DNA from: Sagittula sp. P11
GTDB lineage: Bacteria > Pseudomonadota > Alphaproteobacteria > Rhodobacterales > Rhodobacteraceae
DNA length: 64,000 bases
Direction of reading: 5' to 3'
Assembly (NCBI RefSeq): GCF_002814095.1
Contig: NZ_CP021913.1
Coordinates: 1,550,001 to 1,614,000 of the forward strand
Within the stretch, counting starts at the first letter, position 1. Every line of letters begins with the position of its first letter. This document shows, piece after piece, positions 17,149 to 26,594 of this stretch. The notes beneath the pieces were generated by a model. That model worked only from the letters and a program-made list of their open reading frames with translations, had not been told where the DNA came from and ran no database searches. Position numbers and translations under genes: made by a program.

Positions 17149-18330
17149 TCACGGTTCGTGGAAGGCCTCGCGCGATTTGTAGAGCGGTTTCAACAGGTAC
17201 TGGAGCACCGTCTTCTCGCCCGTGTGCAGCTCCGCCTGCGCCTGCATCCCGGGACGAATCTGCATCGCCGCCTGCCGGTCGGTCATCGCGTCCCGGTCGA
17301 CGCGCGCCGTCACCTTGTAGTGCGGCGGCATCTCCGGGCGGCGCTCGTCCTTGAAGGTGTCCGCCGAGATCACGTCGACCCGCCCCTTCAGCGCGCCGTA
17401 GATCGTGTAGTCGTAGGCCGACAGCTTGATCGTGACTTCCTGCCCGGGACGGATGCCGGCGATGTCCTCGGGCTTCACCTTGGCCTCGACGTACAGTTCC
17501 TCGTCCAGCGGGATGATCTGCATGATCTCCTCGCCCGGGCGCACCACGCCGCCGATGGTCGTCACGCTCAGCTTGTTCACCACGCCGTGCAGCGGCGACA
17601 CCAGCACCGTGCGGTTCAGCTGGTCCAGCGACGCCTTCAGGTTCTGCTTGAGCGTCGCAAGTTCCTTCAGCGTCTCGGAAAACTCCTCGGCCCGGGCCAG
17701 TTCCGTGCGCGTGACGATCTCGTCGTAAGCGTTCTTTGCGTCCGCATGGGCCTTGCGGGCCCGCGTCACCTCGATCAGCGCGACCACCTTCTTGTCCAGA
17801 AGGTTCTCCATCAGCGCCTTCTCTTCCGCCGCCTGGTCGAGCACCTTCTGCGCCCCCTGCCGCCGCGAGATATAGTCGGACTGCCGCGCCGCCAGCAGCG
17901 CCTGTTCCGAGGCGACCATGGCGGGCAGGCGCTCCCTAAGTTCGTCGGGCACCTCCACCACGGAACTGCCGGACAGCTCCGCCTCGAGGCGCAGCCTTCG
18001 GATTTCCAGCGCGGTGATCTGGTCGCGCAGATCGTCGACCGAGGACCGGAACTGCGTGCCGTGCAGCCGGGCCAGCACGTCGCCGCGCAGCACCTCGTCG
18101 CCTTCCTTCACCAGAAGCTCCGACAGGATGCCGCCTTCGAGGTTCTGGATGATCTGCGGACGGGAGGAGGAGATGATCTCGCCCTCCGCCCGAACGATCT
18201 CGTCCAGCCACGCCATCGACGCCCAGACGATGAAGACCCAGACCGAAATGGCGCACAGCCAGATGGTCATCGACGGGCCACGCAGCGACTTCGACAGCTG
18301 CGCGCCGAGGTTGGTGGAGGACGCCGCCAT
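17149..18330 (-). CDS. HlyD-family type I secretion periplasmic adaptor
   Basis: Membrane-fusion subunit joining the ABC exporter to the TolC channel. The 393-aa product has a short cytoplasmic N-terminus, one membrane helix (about residues 23-41, WLCAISVWVFIVWASM), a lipoyl/barrel-sandwich half (NLEGGILSELLVKEGDEV), a long coiled-coil hairpin (about 90-250), the second lipoyl half (VLVSPLHGVVNKL), and the C-terminal beta-barrel with IRPGMQAQAELHTGEKTVLQYLLKPL, the HlyD ending. Its ATG overlaps the ABC gene stop by one base. It closes the minus-strand operon of adhesin, TolC, ABC and HlyD. Confidence 0.94.
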   Translation of the reverse strand: MAASSTNLGAQLSKSLRGPSMTIWLCAISVWVFIVWASMAWLDEIVRAEGEIISSSRPQIIQNLEGGILSELLVKEGDEVLRGDVLARLHGTQFRSSVDDLRDQITALEIRRLRLEAELSGSSVVEVPDELRERLPAMVASEQALLAARQSDYISRRQGAQKVLDQAAEEKALMENLLDKKVVALIEVTRARKAHADAKNAYDEIVTRTELARAEEFSETLKELATLKQNLKASLDQLNRTVLVSPLHGVVNKLSVTTIGGVVRPGEEIMQIIPLDEELYVEAKVKPEDIAGIRPGQEVTIKLSAYDYTIYGALKGRVDVISADTFKDERRPEMPPHYKVTARVDRDAMTDRQAAMQIRPGMQAQAELHTGEKTVLQYLLKPLYKSREAFHEP

Positions 18331-20576
18331 CAGGCCGCTCCCGTCGCGGGCATGGACGCGGCCACGGGGGCCGGGGCACCCGCCACCTGCGCGCCGCGCA
18401 GATGCGCCAGGACCTGGTCGCGCGGCCCGTCCACGATCATCCGGCCGTTCGCCAGGATCATCGTCCGGACCGCCAGTTGCAGGATCGGCACCCGGTGCGT
18501 GGCGATCACCGCCGTGCGCCCCTTCAGCCAGTGTTCCAGCCGGGAAATCAGCGTCTTCTCAAGCGTCTGGTCCAGCGCGGCGGTGGGTTCGTCCAGCAGG
18601 CAGACGCTCGGGTCCTGAAGCCACAGGCGCGCCCAGCCGATGGACTGGCGCTGCCCGACAGAAAGCCCCTCTCCGCCGTCGCGGATGTCGAGGTCCAGCC
18701 CCTTGGGATGCGCCTTCACGAAGGGGCCGAGGCCCGCGAAATCCAGCGCATCGAAAAGCCTGTTGTCGTCCCGCTCCAGCAGCGACAGGTTCAGGTTGTC
18801 CCGAAGCGTGCCGTGGAACAGCCGCACGTCCTGCCCGAGGTAGCCGATGTTGCGGCGCAGGTCCTTCGGTTCGATCTGCGCCATCTCCGTGCCATCGACC
18901 AGCACCTTGCCGGCCTGTGGCTGGTAAAGCCCGGTCAGCATCTTCAGAAGCGTGGACTTGCCCGAACCGTTGGCGCCCAGCACCGACATCACCTGCCCGG
19001 GCAGTATGCTCAGCGCGTTCACGTCCAGAACCGCCGCGCCTTCGGGGTCGTAGCGAAAGCTCACACCCTGCAGGTCGAAGCGGCCGCCCAGCGTCTCGCG
19101 GCGCAGGTAGGTGCGCGTGGCAGAGCGGTCCTGCTGCACCTCGGCGATGGAGTCGAGCCCGTCGAGCGCCGCCTTGACGTTGCCCCAGCGGGCCAGGATG
19201 CCCGACAGCTGGGTCAGCGGCGCCAGCGTGCGCGAACACAGGATGCCCACGGCGATGATCGATCCGACGGTGAATTCGCCTGCGAAGACAAGGTAGGTGC
19301 CGGTGATGACCGCCGCGACATAGGTGGCCTGCTGGACGCCCTGGCTCCAGAACGTCAGGGTCGCCGCCAGCCTGCGCTGGTCGGAGGATTTCAGCGCCTG
19401 CACTGCGCTCAGTTCTTCCCACAGCCGGGCAAAGCGGTCCTCCGCGCGCTGAGTCTTGATGGTGTCCAGTTCGACCACGGTTTCCTGCAACAGGCGCGAC
19501 TGCTTGGACGACGCGCCCTGCATTTCCTTTGTCAGGCGGATCATGCGGCGCTGCATGAAGAAACCGGGCACAACCATCAGGACACCGCCCGCCACCAGCA
19601 CCCAGACGACGCTGCCCGCGATCGACCAGACCATCAGCAGGAAGACGAAGATGAAGGGGATGTCGGCCAGCGCGCCCACGGTCGAGGCGGTGAAGAACTC
19701 CCGCACCGATCCGAATTCCCGCATGGAGGAGAAGAGCTGCGACGGCGTGCGCCCCGGCAGGTCGGACCGCATGCCCAAGAGGCGCTTCATCAGGAGGCCC
19801 TGCACGCCAAGCTCGATCTGCCGTCCTGCCCCGTCCAGAAGCTGGGACCGCGCGACCTTCAGGAACCCTTCGAGCAGCAGCGCCAGTCCGGCGCCCGCCG
19901 CCAGCACCCAGAGCGTCGCCTCCGACTGGTGCGGGATCACCCGGTCGTAGACTTGAAGCGAGAACAGCGCGACGGACACCGCCAGCAGATTGGCCACGAA
20001 GGAGCCCAGGGCCACCTCGCCGAACTGCTTGGAGAAATGGCCGAACTGGCCCCAGAACCAGTGCTGCTTGCGCTCAACCGCTGCGTGGGTTTCCGCTAGG
20101 TAGGCGACCGGTGCCTCCGCCCGGATCAACTGACCGGAAAAGAACCGCGCGAATTCTGCCAGCTCAACCTCGGAGGTGCGGGACACGGTGGTGTCGTCGT
20201 AGATCGTCAGCCAGCCCGCCTCCTGCGACAGGACCAGCACAGCCTGCCCGTTCTTCATCACGGCGATGGCAGGCCAGAGACCGGGCACGAGGCTGTCGGG
20301 TTCGTCCTCAAGGGCCAGAAGGCCCGCGGCCTCGACCCCTGTGCGCAGGGCGTAGGCATCGTAGCTGTCGTCGCATCCGGCGTTCTGCGACAGGGCTTCG
20401 AGGATATCGGTCGCCTTGGCCTCCACCCCGAGCCGCCCGGCCAGCACGCGGATCAGCGTCGCCCGGGCGCGCCCCCGTGTGCTAAACCGCGACGACGCGC
20501 CAGAGCCGTGCCCCGAGGGCACCGCCCTCAGCACGGCATCGCGCGCCCGGCCCGCCATATGCAGGACCTGGCTCAA
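18330..20576 (-). CDS. type I secretion ABC exporter (LapB-like)
   Basis: Permease-ATPase for the adhesin upstream, 748 aa. Residues about 30-165 form a peptidase-C39-like domain lacking an obvious catalytic Cys; five or six membrane helices span about 185-460; the ATPase follows, with Walker A GANGSGKST near residue 535, signature LSVGQ near 640 (usual form LSGGQ), Walker B VCLLDEPT near 659, and switch His in ATHR. It starts with TTG at 20576, just behind a GAAGG; the in-frame ATG at 20558 is an alternative. The TTG overlaps the tolC stop by four bases. Confidence 0.93.
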   Translation of the reverse strand: MSQVLHMAGRARDAVLRAVPSGHGSGASSRFSTRGRARATLIRVLAGRLGVEAKATDILEALSQNAGCDDSYDAYALRTGVEAAGLLALEDEPDSLVPGLWPAIAVMKNGQAVLVLSQEAGWLTIYDDTTVSRTSEVELAEFARFFSGQLIRAEAPVAYLAETHAAVERKQHWFWGQFGHFSKQFGEVALGSFVANLLAVSVALFSLQVYDRVIPHQSEATLWVLAAGAGLALLLEGFLKVARSQLLDGAGRQIELGVQGLLMKRLLGMRSDLPGRTPSQLFSSMREFGSVREFFTASTVGALADIPFIFVFLLMVWSIAGSVVWVLVAGGVLMVVPGFFMQRRMIRLTKEMQGASSKQSRLLQETVVELDTIKTQRAEDRFARLWEELSAVQALKSSDQRRLAATLTFWSQGVQQATYVAAVITGTYLVFAGEFTVGSIIAVGILCSRTLAPLTQLSGILARWGNVKAALDGLDSIAEVQQDRSATRTYLRRETLGGRFDLQGVSFRYDPEGAAVLDVNALSILPGQVMSVLGANGSGKSTLLKMLTGLYQPQAGKVLVDGTEMAQIEPKDLRRNIGYLGQDVRLFHGTLRDNLNLSLLERDDNRLFDALDFAGLGPFVKAHPKGLDLDIRDGGEGLSVGQRQSIGWARLWLQDPSVCLLDEPTAALDQTLEKTLISRLEHWLKGRTAVIATHRVPILQLAVRTMILANGRMIVDGPRDQVLAHLRGAQVAGAPAPVAASMPATGAA

Positions 20577-21898
20577 ATCGCGCCGCCTTCGGCCAGCGCG
20601 CCACGCAGGCGGGCCAGTTCAAGCTCCGCGCGGGCGGCCTTGTATTTCAGCTCGATCTCCGTCTCCAGCGCGCGGGCGTAGGTCTCGTAGGTGTTGACCA
20701 CGTCCATGACCTGCCGCTGTCCGCCTTCGAACTGGCGCTGGAACATGTCGAGGTTCTGTTTCGCGGCTGCGGTCAGGCCCTTCGCCTCGCCCGCCTGCCG
20801 CTCGTAGGCCACAAGCCGCGACTGCTGGCTGGCGATATGACGATCCGCGGTCTCGCGCGCCTCGGCAACCTTGCGGTCGGAGGTCTCCTTCGTGGCCTCG
20901 ATGGCCTTGAACTCTGCCAGCGTGCCCAGCCCGAAGAGCGAATCCGTCGTCACCTCCAGCCCGCCGCTGGTATCGCCGTAACCGTCGACCGATCCGGTGG
21001 CGGCGAGCCCCGGCAGATGGCCGGCACGCTCGATCCGGGCCGTGGCCAGCGCCTGCTCCCGCTCGGCACGGGCGCGCAGGACGCCCAGGGCCTCACCCGC
21101 GGTGTCGTCGCGCAGACCGCCCAGCCCGCGCAGGTCGGTCAGGGAGGTCGCGGTCATGGCGTTCAGTTCGGCCAATGCGGTCGCCTCCGCCTCCTGCGCC
21201 TCGGCAGAGCGGGCGCGGATCGAGGCCAGCTTCTGTTGCAGGACGTTCAGGTCGGACGTGTTCGAAACGCCGCCCTGCACCCGCTGCTGCATGACCCATT
21301 CGAACTTTGCCATGTCGTCGTAGGCGCGGTTGAGATGCAGCGACAGGTCGCGGTTTTCCTCGGCGGTCACGTACAGCGACAGCGCGTCGAACACCCGCTG
21401 GTTGCCGTCTTCCACAAGCTGCACGGCGGCGCGTTCCACGTCCGCCTTGGCAAGGTCGCGCTCTGCCACCTTGCGCCCGTTGTCGAACAGCACTTGGTTC
21501 ACGACCATTTCCGCGACCAGATCCCCGAGGGAGGTCAGCGACACCCGCGGCCCGATCGTGGGCATCCAGTTCTTGCGGGCGGCCTCTTCCAGCAGTTGGG
21601 CCACGCGCAGCTCTGCCTCCGCCACCCGCGCGTCGGAGGCGATGACAGCATGCGACACGCGGGCGTAGGGCGTGCCGGAAACGATGACCGACGGCCGGGC
21701 CTGAAGGGCGGCGATGATCTCCGAGGCATCGCCCGGCCTGACCACGGCCTTCCGGACGCCCGCATCCTGTTCGGTCGGAATCGTCGCTTCGGCGCCCCTG
21801 AAACGTGACACGAAGCCTTCACCTATATCCGTGGAACACCCTGCCACGATTGCCGTCATGGCGATCATGGCCAGGCTCCGCCTGTAAACTACACTCAT
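20573..21898 (-). CDS. TolC-family outer membrane channel, lipoprotein
   Basis: Outer membrane exit channel of the type I system, 441 aa. The N-terminal signal ends in a lipobox (VAGCS, Cys21), so it should be lipidated. The body is two long helical repeats with the OEP pattern, including RVQGGVSNTSDLNVLQQKLA in the first and FEGGQRQVMDVVNTYETYA in the second repeat. It sits 109 bases after the adhesin stop and overlaps the ABC gene start. This matches the LapE/TolC position in lap-type operons. Confidence 0.92.
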   Translation of the reverse strand: MSVVYRRSLAMIAMTAIVAGCSTDIGEGFVSRFRGAEATIPTEQDAGVRKAVVRPGDASEIIAALQARPSVIVSGTPYARVSHAVIASDARVAEAELRVAQLLEEAARKNWMPTIGPRVSLTSLGDLVAEMVVNQVLFDNGRKVAERDLAKADVERAAVQLVEDGNQRVFDALSLYVTAEENRDLSLHLNRAYDDMAKFEWVMQQRVQGGVSNTSDLNVLQQKLASIRARSAEAQEAEATALAELNAMTATSLTDLRGLGGLRDDTAGEALGVLRARAEREQALATARIERAGHLPGLAATGSVDGYGDTSGGLEVTTDSLFGLGTLAEFKAIEATKETSDRKVAEARETADRHIASQQSRLVAYERQAGEAKGLTAAAKQNLDMFQRQFEGGQRQVMDVVNTYETYARALETEIELKYKAARAELELARLRGALAEGGAI

Positions 21899-22007
21899 TT
21901 CGTGCCCCCGTTGTCGGCCCGACTGCTCTGATTACCGGGATTCGGGGCCCGGTTGATCCGGACCTCCGAATGTCTTGCTTGTGCACCCTTTGCGCGGGCG
22001 TCCGTCT

Positions 22008-25000
22008 TCAGATCACCACGTTGGTGATGTCGTCGTCGATCAGGACGGTGGACCCGCCCAGCTCGAAGACGTTGAAGGTATTGCCGTCCTGCGTCACCGT
22101 CCCGTTCGCGGTGGCGCCGGTGATCGTGACCATGTCGTCCGACCCGCCGTGGATCGCGACCGTATCGGTCGTGGACGACAGCGCCTGGATCTGGCTTTCG
22201 GTGATCGTCAGCTGGCTGTCCTCGGCGAAGTGCAGGTCGATCGTGTCGATGTTGAACTGCCGCAGCGCAGAGGCGATGTCGTCCGACATCTGCACCTGGT
22301 TGGTGTTCGGATCGTCCGTCACGAGATACGCGCCCGAGGTGTTGCCCGCCTGGTCGGTGGACGCCAGCACGAGGTGCGTGCCGTCCGCGACCGTGTTCTG
22401 CAGGAACAGGTAGGTGTCCTGACCCGCCGACACGGTGTTGGCGATCTGCACCTCCGAGACGTTCGGGTTGCCGGACGGATCGCCGACCTTGCCGAGGAAC
22501 AGGTCGTCGGCGGTGGTGTCGGTCCAGACCTGCGCCACCCCGCCGCCGCTGCGGCCGTAGCCGGTCCAGCTCAGCGTGTCGGGCGCTTCGGTGTCGATGC
22601 TCAGCGTCTCGGTGATCGAGGCGGTGTTGCCCGCCGCGTCCACGGCAGAGATCACCACCGGCGTGCTCAGCGTGCCGGTCGGGATCGAGGAGGACGGCAC
22701 ATCCACCGTCCAGCTTCCGTTCGCGGCCACCGTTGCCACATGGGTGTGGCCGTCGATCTCGATCTCGACGGTCGAGCCAGGTTCGACGTTGCCGGTCAGG
22801 GTGATGCCCGCTGCGGCCTCGGCAAAGTTCACCACGCCGTCGCCCGCCACCGTGCCGGTGGTCTCCAGCTGGTTCACCAGCGTGTCGATGGCAAAGTTGA
22901 CCTGCGTCGTCGCCGTGTTGCCTGCCGCATCGGTGGTGTTCACCGTGGCAGAGGCCGGCATCTCGCCCGACGGGACCCGAGCGGCAGAGAAGTCCACCGA
23001 CCAGTTGCCCTGGCTGTCCACCGTCGCGTTGTGCGTGACACCGTTGAAGCTGACAGAGACCGTGGCACCCGGCTCCGTCGTGCCCTTCAGGGTGAAGCCG
23101 TCCGACGCCTCGGCGGCGTTGATGACGTTGTCGCCCTCGACCGGATCGGTGGAGGTGGCGAAGTTCTGCACCTCGGTGTCCACCTTCACGCTGTCCGTCC
23201 GGGTCAGCGTGTTGCCCGCGCTGTCCACGATCTGCGCGGTGATCTGCGCGGTATAGGTGCCGGGCGCGATCTCGTTCGCGGCGAAGGGCGCGACCCAGTT
23301 TCCGTTGGCATCGGTCAGCACCCGGTGGGTGACACCTTGCATGGTGACATCGACATACTGGCCCGGGGTGGAGGTGCCGGTCAGCACCACGCCGTCGGAC
23401 GCCTCGACGAAGTTCACCACGTCATCGGTTTCCACCGGGTCCGGGTCGATGGTCAGGCGGCCCGCGTCGGTGTCGATCACCACGTTCTGGGTAATCGTCT
23501 GCGTGTTGCCCGCACGGTCGGTCGACACGGCGGTCAGCACGGTGGTCGTCTCGCCCGTCGGCAGCTGCGAGGAGACGAAAGACGCCGTCCAGTTGCCGTT
23601 CGCATCGACAGAGGCGTTCACCGTCTGCCCGTTCAGCGTCAGCCGCACCGCGCCGCCGGGTTCGGTGGTACCGGTCAGGGTCAGACCCTGCGAGACTTCG
23701 GCGGCGTTCATCACCCCGTCCGCGCCACCGGGCGTGGAGGTCAGGGCAAAGTTGCGCACGAAGGTGTCCACCTCGACGCTGCCGGATGCGGTGGCCGCGT
23801 TGCCGGCGGCGTCGACGGAAGTGGCGCTGGCGGTCAGCGTCGTCTCGCCTGCCGGGATCTCGGCGGCGGCGAAATTCGCGCTCCAGGTGCCGTCCGCGGC
23901 GACGGTCGCGGCGTGGGTCACGTTGCCCAGTGTCACCTGCACCGAGGAGCCGGGCTGGGTCGTGCCGGTCAGGACGATACCATCCGCGCGCTCGGCGAAG
24001 TTGATGACACCGTCGGTTTCCACGGTGGAGGTGGCGATGGTGACGGTGTTCAGCGTGTCCACGGCGATGCTGCCGGAGGTGCTGGCGCTGTTGCCCGCCA
24101 CGTCAGTCGAGGTGACGGCCACGTTCAGCGCCGTTTCGCCCGCCGGGATGGACGCGGCAGGGACCGTCACGCTCCATGTGCCGTTCGCGTTGGCCACGGT
24201 ATCGATGGCAAAGGGCGTGCCGCCCGCGGCGCCGACCGTGCCTGTGATGCGCGCGCCCGGCTCTGCGTTGCCGGTGAGGACAAAGCCGTCCTGCGCCTCG
24301 GTCGCGTTCACCACGCCGTCGCCTTCGACGGTCGCAGTGTTCACGGTCACGGCGGTCTGGGTGTCGACGGCGATGCTGACGGTCTGCATCGCGGTATTGC
24401 CCGCAAGATCGGTCGCGGTGACGGAAGCGCCCAGCGTGCCGACCCCTTCGGGGATCAGCGCGGGGGGCACGGTCACGCTCCACGCGCCGGTGTTGTCGGC
24501 GGTGGCGCTCAGGGTCTGGCCGCCGATGGCGACGGCAATGGTCGCGCCCGGCTCTGCCCCGCCCGCCAGGGTCACACCCGCCGCGCGTTCGGACGCGTTC
24601 ACCACGAAGTCGGCATCGTCGAAGCTGGCGAAGAGCGAGGTGTTGCGGTCCACCGTCACGGTGCCGGATGTGGAGGTCGTGTTGCCTGCAGCATCCACGG
24701 CCGTGGCCGTCAGCGTGCCGGTGTATCCCAGCTCCGAATGGCCCGGCGCGCCGTCGATCAGCGACGGCGAGAAGTCGAGCGTCCAGGTTCCGTCCTGCGC
24801 CACGGTCGTCGTGCCCAGCGTCAGCCCGCCGGAGGTCACGGTAATCGCCGATCCGGCCTCGCCCGTGCCGGTCACGGTCACGTCAGAGCCATACTCCGCA
24901 CCGTTCACCACGCCGTCGACGGCAACGCTGCCGGTGTCGATGGTCACGGCCTGCTCGGTATCCACGTCGAAGCTGTGCGAGGTCGTGGAGACGTTGCCCG

Positions 25001-26408
25001 CCGCATCGGTGGCGGTGACATCCGCCGTGGCCGTATAGGTGCCCGGCGCAAGGTCGCCGCTGCCGAAGGTCACGGACCACGCGCCGCTGGAATCGGCGGT
25101 CGCGGTCTGGGTCACGCCGGCGATCACCACGGAAACCGCATTGCCCGGCTGGGACGTGCCGCTCAGCGTCACACCGGCGGCATGTTCGGCGGCAGAGATC
25201 AGGTCGTCCCCGGTCAGCGGCACGTTGTCGAGCGCCACCATGTTGACCGTGTCGATCTGAACCTGGTCGGTGACCGTGGTGCTGTTGCCGAAGGCATCGG
25301 TGGCCGTCATCGAGAAATCGGTGACGTATTCGCCTTCGGGGAAGACGGTGTCGTCGAAGGTGAAGCTCCACGCGCCGTCCGTGCCGATGATCACCGTTTC
25401 CGACACGGTGCCGATGGTGATCGTCAATTCCGCACCCGGCTCGCCGGTCCCGGTGATCGTCACGCCATCGGAATGATCGACCGCGTTGACGATGTCGCCC
25501 AGCGAGACGGTGCCATCCGTGATGTCGATGGCCGGGGGCGTCGTGTCGATCACGAAGGACGGGCCGTCGAGATCGGTGACCGTGCCGTTCGGATCGGTGA
25601 CGGTAACGTCGATGTCCTCGTAGCTGCCGTCATCGGGAAACTCGGGGCCGGTGAAGATCACCTCCCACGTGCGGTCCTCGCCGGCGGTCGCGGTGACCGT
25701 GTCGTCGCCGATCACCACCTCGATCACCGAGCCGGGGTTGGCCGTGCCGGTGACGGTCAGGGTGGGATCGTCGTTGCCGCTGATACTGTAGGATTCATCC
25801 GGGTTGTCGACGGTCGGCGCGATCCAGTTGTCGCCAGACGATCCGTCGCCGCCATCGCCACCGCCGCCGCCCTTGCCGCCGACCAGAAGCGGCAGACCCA
25901 AGAGCGCACCAAGGCCGCCGGCCCCCGCGCCGCCAAGGCCGAGCAGCGGCAGAGCCGCGAGCATCGTGGCCTCTTCGCCCTCACCGTCGAAGTCGGAAAC
26001 ACCCTGCGCCACGACCTCCGGATCGTCGATGAAGATCAGCGAGTCGGACGGGCTCCACTTGCCCCATGTCTCCGTCGGGCCGTACTGAGCGAACAGGACG
26101 CCACCCTCGGTCTCGACAAAGCTGACCTCGTTCAGTTCGCCGTTGGCGCTGATGAAGAGACGGCTGTTCGCGGCGCCCGCGCTGCCCGAACTGAAGTAGT
26201 CCTCCAGCACGATCACACGGCCATCGGCAAGGGTGATCAACAGGTCATTGGCCGCCCGGTCGTAGCCGCGCAGGTCGCTCTGACCGATGTTTAGGGAAAT
26301 ATCGTTACCTGCGCCGCCAGCAAGAAGAAAACTTTGTCCTTCACCACCAACGGAACCGCGTTCCACCGCACCCTCAGGGGTACGGATCACGAATTCAATC
26401 GCATTCAT
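22008..26408 (-). CDS. large BapA-like surface adhesin with 11 Ig-like repeats
   Basis: A 1466-aa type I secreted adhesin. Residues 1-125 resemble the BapA/LapF prefix domain (ISLNIGQSDL, LLITLADGRVIVLEDYF, TWGKWSPSD). A hydrophobic, glycine-rich stretch (about 148-190) ends in poly-Gly. Residues about 216-1286 hold 11 tandem Ig-like repeats of about 97 residues, each opening as VTLTGTxEPG and containing the DAAGN motif and a VDT boundary. The C-terminal 175 residues lack RTX nonapeptides and carry the likely secretion signal (ending DDDITNVVI). The ATG follows an in-frame GTG one codon upstream. Genes for TolC, ABC exporter and HlyD follow directly. Confidence 0.9.
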   Translation of the reverse strand: MNAIEFVIRTPEGAVERGSVGGEGQSFLLAGGAGNDISLNIGQSDLRGYDRAANDLLITLADGRVIVLEDYFSSGSAGAANSRLFISANGELNEVSFVETEGGVLFAQYGPTETWGKWSPSDSLIFIDDPEVVAQGVSDFDGEGEEATMLAALPLLGLGGAGAGGLGALLGLPLLVGGKGGGGGDGGDGSSGDNWIAPTVDNPDESYSISGNDDPTLTVTGTANPGSVIEVVIGDDTVTATAGEDRTWEVIFTGPEFPDDGSYEDIDVTVTDPNGTVTDLDGPSFVIDTTPPAIDITDGTVSLGDIVNAVDHSDGVTITGTGEPGAELTITIGTVSETVIIGTDGAWSFTFDDTVFPEGEYVTDFSMTATDAFGNSTTVTDQVQIDTVNMVALDNVPLTGDDLISAAEHAAGVTLSGTSQPGNAVSVVIAGVTQTATADSSGAWSVTFGSGDLAPGTYTATADVTATDAAGNVSTTSHSFDVDTEQAVTIDTGSVAVDGVVNGAEYGSDVTVTGTGEAGSAITVTSGGLTLGTTTVAQDGTWTLDFSPSLIDGAPGHSELGYTGTLTATAVDAAGNTTSTSGTVTVDRNTSLFASFDDADFVVNASERAAGVTLAGGAEPGATIAVAIGGQTLSATADNTGAWSVTVPPALIPEGVGTLGASVTATDLAGNTAMQTVSIAVDTQTAVTVNTATVEGDGVVNATEAQDGFVLTGNAEPGARITGTVGAAGGTPFAIDTVANANGTWSVTVPAASIPAGETALNVAVTSTDVAGNSASTSGSIAVDTLNTVTIATSTVETDGVINFAERADGIVLTGTTQPGSSVQVTLGNVTHAATVAADGTWSANFAAAEIPAGETTLTASATSVDAAGNAATASGSVEVDTFVRNFALTSTPGGADGVMNAAEVSQGLTLTGTTEPGGAVRLTLNGQTVNASVDANGNWTASFVSSQLPTGETTTVLTAVSTDRAGNTQTITQNVVIDTDAGRLTIDPDPVETDDVVNFVEASDGVVLTGTSTPGQYVDVTMQGVTHRVLTDANGNWVAPFAANEIAPGTYTAQITAQIVDSAGNTLTRTDSVKVDTEVQNFATSTDPVEGDNVINAAEASDGFTLKGTTEPGATVSVSFNGVTHNATVDSQGNWSVDFSAARVPSGEMPASATVNTTDAAGNTATTQVNFAIDTLVNQLETTGTVAGDGVVNFAEAAAGITLTGNVEPGSTVEIEIDGHTHVATVAANGSWTVDVPSSSIPTGTLSTPVVISAVDAAGNTASITETLSIDTEAPDTLSWTGYGRSGGGVAQVWTDTTADDLFLGKVGDPSGNPNVSEVQIANTVSAGQDTYLFLQNTVADGTHLVLASTDQAGNTSGAYLVTDDPNTNQVQMSDDIASALRQFNIDTIDLHFAEDSQLTITESQIQALSSTTDTVAIHGGSDDMVTITGATANGTVTQDGNTFNVFELGGSTVLIDDDITNVVI
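22551..25763 (-). repeat. 11 tandem Ig-like repeat units within the adhesin
   Basis: About 3.2 kb encoding 11 units of roughly 97 residues. Each unit has the pattern (V/L)TGTxEPG, GxW near the middle, then TATDAAGN and VDT. Units differ at many positions and in DNA, so they are old divergent repeats and not recent identical copies. Repeat number may still vary between strains. Confidence 0.85.
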
Positions 26409-26431
26409 CACTACACCGCTCTTGCCTCTGC

Positions 26432-26458
26432 GCCCGTCGATTTTTTTATTTGACGGGC
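26432..26458 (-). promoter_or_regulatory. hairpin in the 5' leader of the adhesin gene
   Basis: A perfect 7-base stem, GCCCGTC at 26432-26438 pairing with GACGGGC at 26452-26458, with an A/T-only 13-base loop, lies 24 bases upstream of the adhesin start. It is in the untranslated leader if transcription starts upstream. A flanking T-run lies on the plus strand side, but no plus-strand gene ends here, so a terminator role is not obvious. Confidence 0.45.
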
Positions 26459-26594
26459 ATTTTTTGCTCTGATGACCGGTTAACTTATTTTGGTCTCAGT
26501 CGCTAGGCGAAATTGACGTTGGTGCCGCCTCACGTCGCTTTGATCAGGATAAATCGCAAGTTCTGCGTCATCTTGTGGCAAAAATGCGGCGGTC

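Noticed and set aside
21975-26294. A plus-strand open frame of over 1400 codons opposite the adhesin gene
   Set aside because: It is a shadow of the adhesin coding strand: composition is His/Arg/Gly rich, lacks domains and mirrors the repeat unit length.
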